Assembly: GCA_020846515.1 (NCBI GenBank)
Contig: JADLDX010000233.1
Span: 1 to 6,111, forward strand
DNA length: 6,111 nt
DNA from: Pirellulaceae bacterium
GTDB taxonomy: Bacteria > Planctomycetota > Planctomycetia > Pirellulales > Pirellulaceae
Direction of reading: 5' to 3'
The notes under the pieces: generated by a model
What the model was told of the DNA's origin: nothing
The model's input: only the letters and a program-made list of their open reading frames with translations
Database searches by the model: none
Translations under genes and position numbers: made by a program
Part shown: positions 4,791 to 6,111 of the stretch, in pieces
Layout: each line of letters opens with the position of its first letter
Numbering within the stretch: position 1 is the first letter of the stretch

Positions 4791-5897
4791 CTACTTGCCA
4801 GCCGTTTTGCCCTTGGTCTTGGTGCGAACGCGGCACAAGTAGCTGTCGGCAGTAATGAACAGCGAAGAACCATCTTCACCGAACTTGCAATTGCTGGTTC
4901 GCTGGCCGGTAAGGATTTTACCTAGCAGTTTGCCCGATGGCGCAAAGATCCACACGCCGCCAGGCCCGGTGGCCCAAACATTGCCGCGGCCATCAACGGC
5001 CATGCCGTCGGGCAGACCAGGATGAGCATCCCCGACCAGTTTGGTCGAATCGTGGAACAACTTGCCCTCTCCCAGCGTACCGTCTTCTTTAACTGGGAAT
5101 GACATCCAGATCGCCTTCAGCGGATCCGATTGGGCAACATACAACGTTTTCTCGTCGGGCGCGAAACCAATACCGTTGGGGCGTTCCAGTGCGGTCGTCA
5201 ATAGCGTTAGCTTGCCATCGACGCTCAGACGATACACACCGCAGTGATCCAGTTCGCGACGCGGATCATCGTAGCGCTGAGGCAGACCATATGGTGGATC
5301 GGTAAAGTAAATATCGCCGTTGCTCTTGAGGGCCGCATCATTGGGGCTGTTCAATCGCTTGCCTTGATAGCGATCGGCTAGCGTCATCTTGCCGCCATCT
5401 TTAGTCAGCACACTGACGCGACGGTCACCATGCTCGCATAAAATTAATCGCCCTTCGCGATCCAGAATCAAACCGTTGCTGCCGGGCTCCAGTCCATAAT
5501 AGGTAACGCCGGTGTAGCCCGAAGGCGACATGAACAGCGACACGCCACTGCTGGGAGACCAGCGAAAGATACTGTTGCGCGGAATATCGGAGAACAGCAA
5601 ATGCCCATCTTTGGCTCCGCCGATCCAAACAGGTCCTTCGGTCCATGTGAAGCCTTCAGCGAGCACTTCGATCGGTGCATCTTTGTCGAGCACTTCATCC
5701 AGCTCGGGAGTCGTGCGTTGGATTGATCCAAGTTTCATTTGTGCCCATCCAGGAGTAGTCCATAAGGCCAGACAGCCGATCAGGCTGGCCAGGCGCACAC
5801 CGTACAGCCAATAGCGACCGAAATTCCGCGATCGGTCGTCGGGGGCAAGTGAGCCCGGTAGGTGTGAGCCAGGTTGATGTGAATCCGTGGCAAGCAT
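4791..5897 (-). CDS. Secreted SMP-30/gluconolactonase-like beta-propeller protein
   Basis: This 368-residue protein belongs to the SMP-30/gluconolactonase/LRE family: six-bladed beta-propellers that bind a divalent metal and, where characterised, hydrolyse sugar lactones such as glucono-1,5-lactone to the acid. The likely metal site is visible as Glu87 in TEGPVW, Asn241 in RPNGIGF and Asp297 in LPDGMAVD. RLNSPND (181-187) carries the usual substrate-side Asn. Family phrases such as GDIYFTDPPYGL (194-205) and GNVWATGPGGVWIF (305-318) place it with the bacterial gluconolactonase branch. The N-terminus has a long polar stretch, then a hydrophobic segment (about 36-50) and a GWA-Q cleavage site near 52, so it should be exported. 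The C-terminus ends in a short Lys-rich tail. The ATG at 5895-5897 has GGAG at ideal spacing. The upstream ATG at 5922-5924 would put that site inside the coding region and was rejected. The true substrate is unknown because planctomycetes carry many paralogues. Confidence 0.92.
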   Translation of the reverse strand: MLATDSHQPGSHLPGSLAPDDRSRNFGRYWLYGVRLASLIGCLALWTTPGWAQMKLGSIQRTTPELDEVLDKDAPIEVLAEGFTWTEGPVWIGGAKDGHLLFSDIPRNSIFRWSPSSGVSLFMSPSGYTGVTYYGLEPGSNGLILDREGRLILCEHGDRRVSVLTKDGGKMTLADRYQGKRLNSPNDAALKSNGDIYFTDPPYGLPQRYDDPRRELDHCGVYRLSVDGKLTLLTTALERPNGIGFAPDEKTLYVAQSDPLKAIWMSFPVKEDGTLGEGKLFHDSTKLVGDAHPGLPDGMAVDGRGNVWATGPGGVWIFAPSGKLLGKILTGQRTSNCKFGEDGSSLFITADSYLCRVRTKTKGKTAGK

Positions 5898-5904
5898 AGA
5901 AGTT

Positions 5905-5910
5905 TCTCCA
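5905..5910 (-). promoter_or_regulatory. Shine-Dalgarno site for the SMP-30-like gene
   Basis: TGGAGA on the minus strand has its GGAG core eight bases before the ATG at 5895-5897. It is the clearest ribosome-binding site in the window and fixes this start. Confidence 0.7.
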
Positions 5911-6044
5911 GAAGCAAATAACAAGGTGGGTATTCCGACGGGGGAAAGTCAATTAGGAACAGTTTAGCAACTTTCGAGGGCGGCACGGGAGCATTTCTTT
6001 GTGCACCAACCGCGTTTCATTCCCAGCTTTGCTAGCCCCCTTTT
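5911..6044. other. Intergenic region upstream of the SMP-30-like gene
   Basis: No coding frame with recognisable features is seen here. On the minus strand a TTGACT (5950-5955) resembles a -35 box but no -10 box lies at the right distance, so no promoter is called. The DNA is moderately AT-rich at 5940-5975 and then becomes GC-rich toward the tandem arrays. Confidence 0.4.
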
Positions 6045-6077
6045 GCCAGCCAGTAGCCAGCCAGTAGCCGGCCATTT
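6045..6077. repeat. 11-bp tandem repeat array 1 (GCCAGCCAGTA)
   Basis: Two perfect copies of GCCAGCCAGTA (6045-6055 and 6056-6066) are followed by a degenerate third copy (6067-6077, three differences). The unit itself is a partial duplication of GCCA. Read on the minus strand it contains TGGCTACTGG, close to the core of the repeat at 63-82. It lies upstream of the SMP-30-like gene, in non-coding DNA. Confidence 0.75.
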
Positions 6078-6082
6078 GCCGT

Positions 6083-6111
6083 CCACTGGATGACCACTGG
6101 ATGACCACTGG
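6083..6111. repeat. 11-bp tandem repeat array 2 (CCACTGGATGA), cut by the window edge
   Basis: Two perfect copies of CCACTGGATGA (6083-6093 and 6094-6104) and a third partial copy of seven bases run into the window edge, so the full array is probably longer. The sequence differs from array 1 just upstream, but the 11-bp period is the same. Confidence 0.8.

Noticed and set aside
4376..4855. Plus-strand open frame of 159 codons across the zinc-ribbon start and the intergenic hairpins
   Set aside because: It spans the antisense of the alanine-rich linker and then the long hairpin, which explains its open length and Ala-rich start; no domain or ribosome site is seen.
6045..6111. Possible CRISPR-like array
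   Set aside because: The repeats are 11 bp, directly adjacent and without spacers, and no cas gene is in the window.

Overview
The window looks like ordinary chromosomal DNA from a planctomycete, probably of the Pirellula/Rhodopirellula type. This is inferred from gene style and not from any marker gene. The indications are an RNI-like leucine-rich-repeat protein with an export signal, a short 'MPIKxxC' zinc-ribbon protein with an alanine/proline linker and membrane helices, and a secreted SMP-30/gluconolactonase-like protein. There are also several exported proteins of unknown role and loosely packed genes with leaders lacking strong promoters. GC content is moderate. I found no RNA gene, insertion sequence, CRISPR array, phage gene or defence system.

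Layout: (1) 101-1075, minus, exported protein of unknown function with two similar beta-rich segments and a Lys/Asp/Asn-rich tail. (2) 1076-1360, divergent intergenic region with weak promoter candidates for both flanking genes. (3) 1361-2200, plus, panB, the first committed enzyme of pantothenate/CoA synthesis. (4) 2263-3453, plus, LRR protein with a GTG start and a lipoprotein-like N-terminus. (5) 3454-3594, convergent intergenic region holding a perfect 28-bp palindrome, probably a shared terminator or binding site. (6) 3595-4590, minus, membrane protein with two zinc ribbons. (7) 4591-4790, intergenic region with two stem-loops, one of them a long imperfect hairpin seven bases after the next gene's stop. 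(8) 4791-5897, minus, secreted SMP-30/gluconolactonase-like protein. (9) 5898-6111, intergenic region ending in two different tandem arrays that both have an 11-bp unit.

The genes do not form one pathway. panB and the LRR gene are co-directional with a 62-bp gap and could share a transcript, as could the SMP-30 and zinc-ribbon genes, but hairpins or AT-rich promoter-like patches lie between the members of each pair. Only panB has a firm biochemical role. I see no convincing undescribed system. The unusual content is the intergenic DNA (a perfect palindrome, a long hairpin, short tandem repeats sharing a TGGCTAC(C/T)GG core at both ends of the window) and a PanB with loop-length differences from the E. 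coli enzyme.
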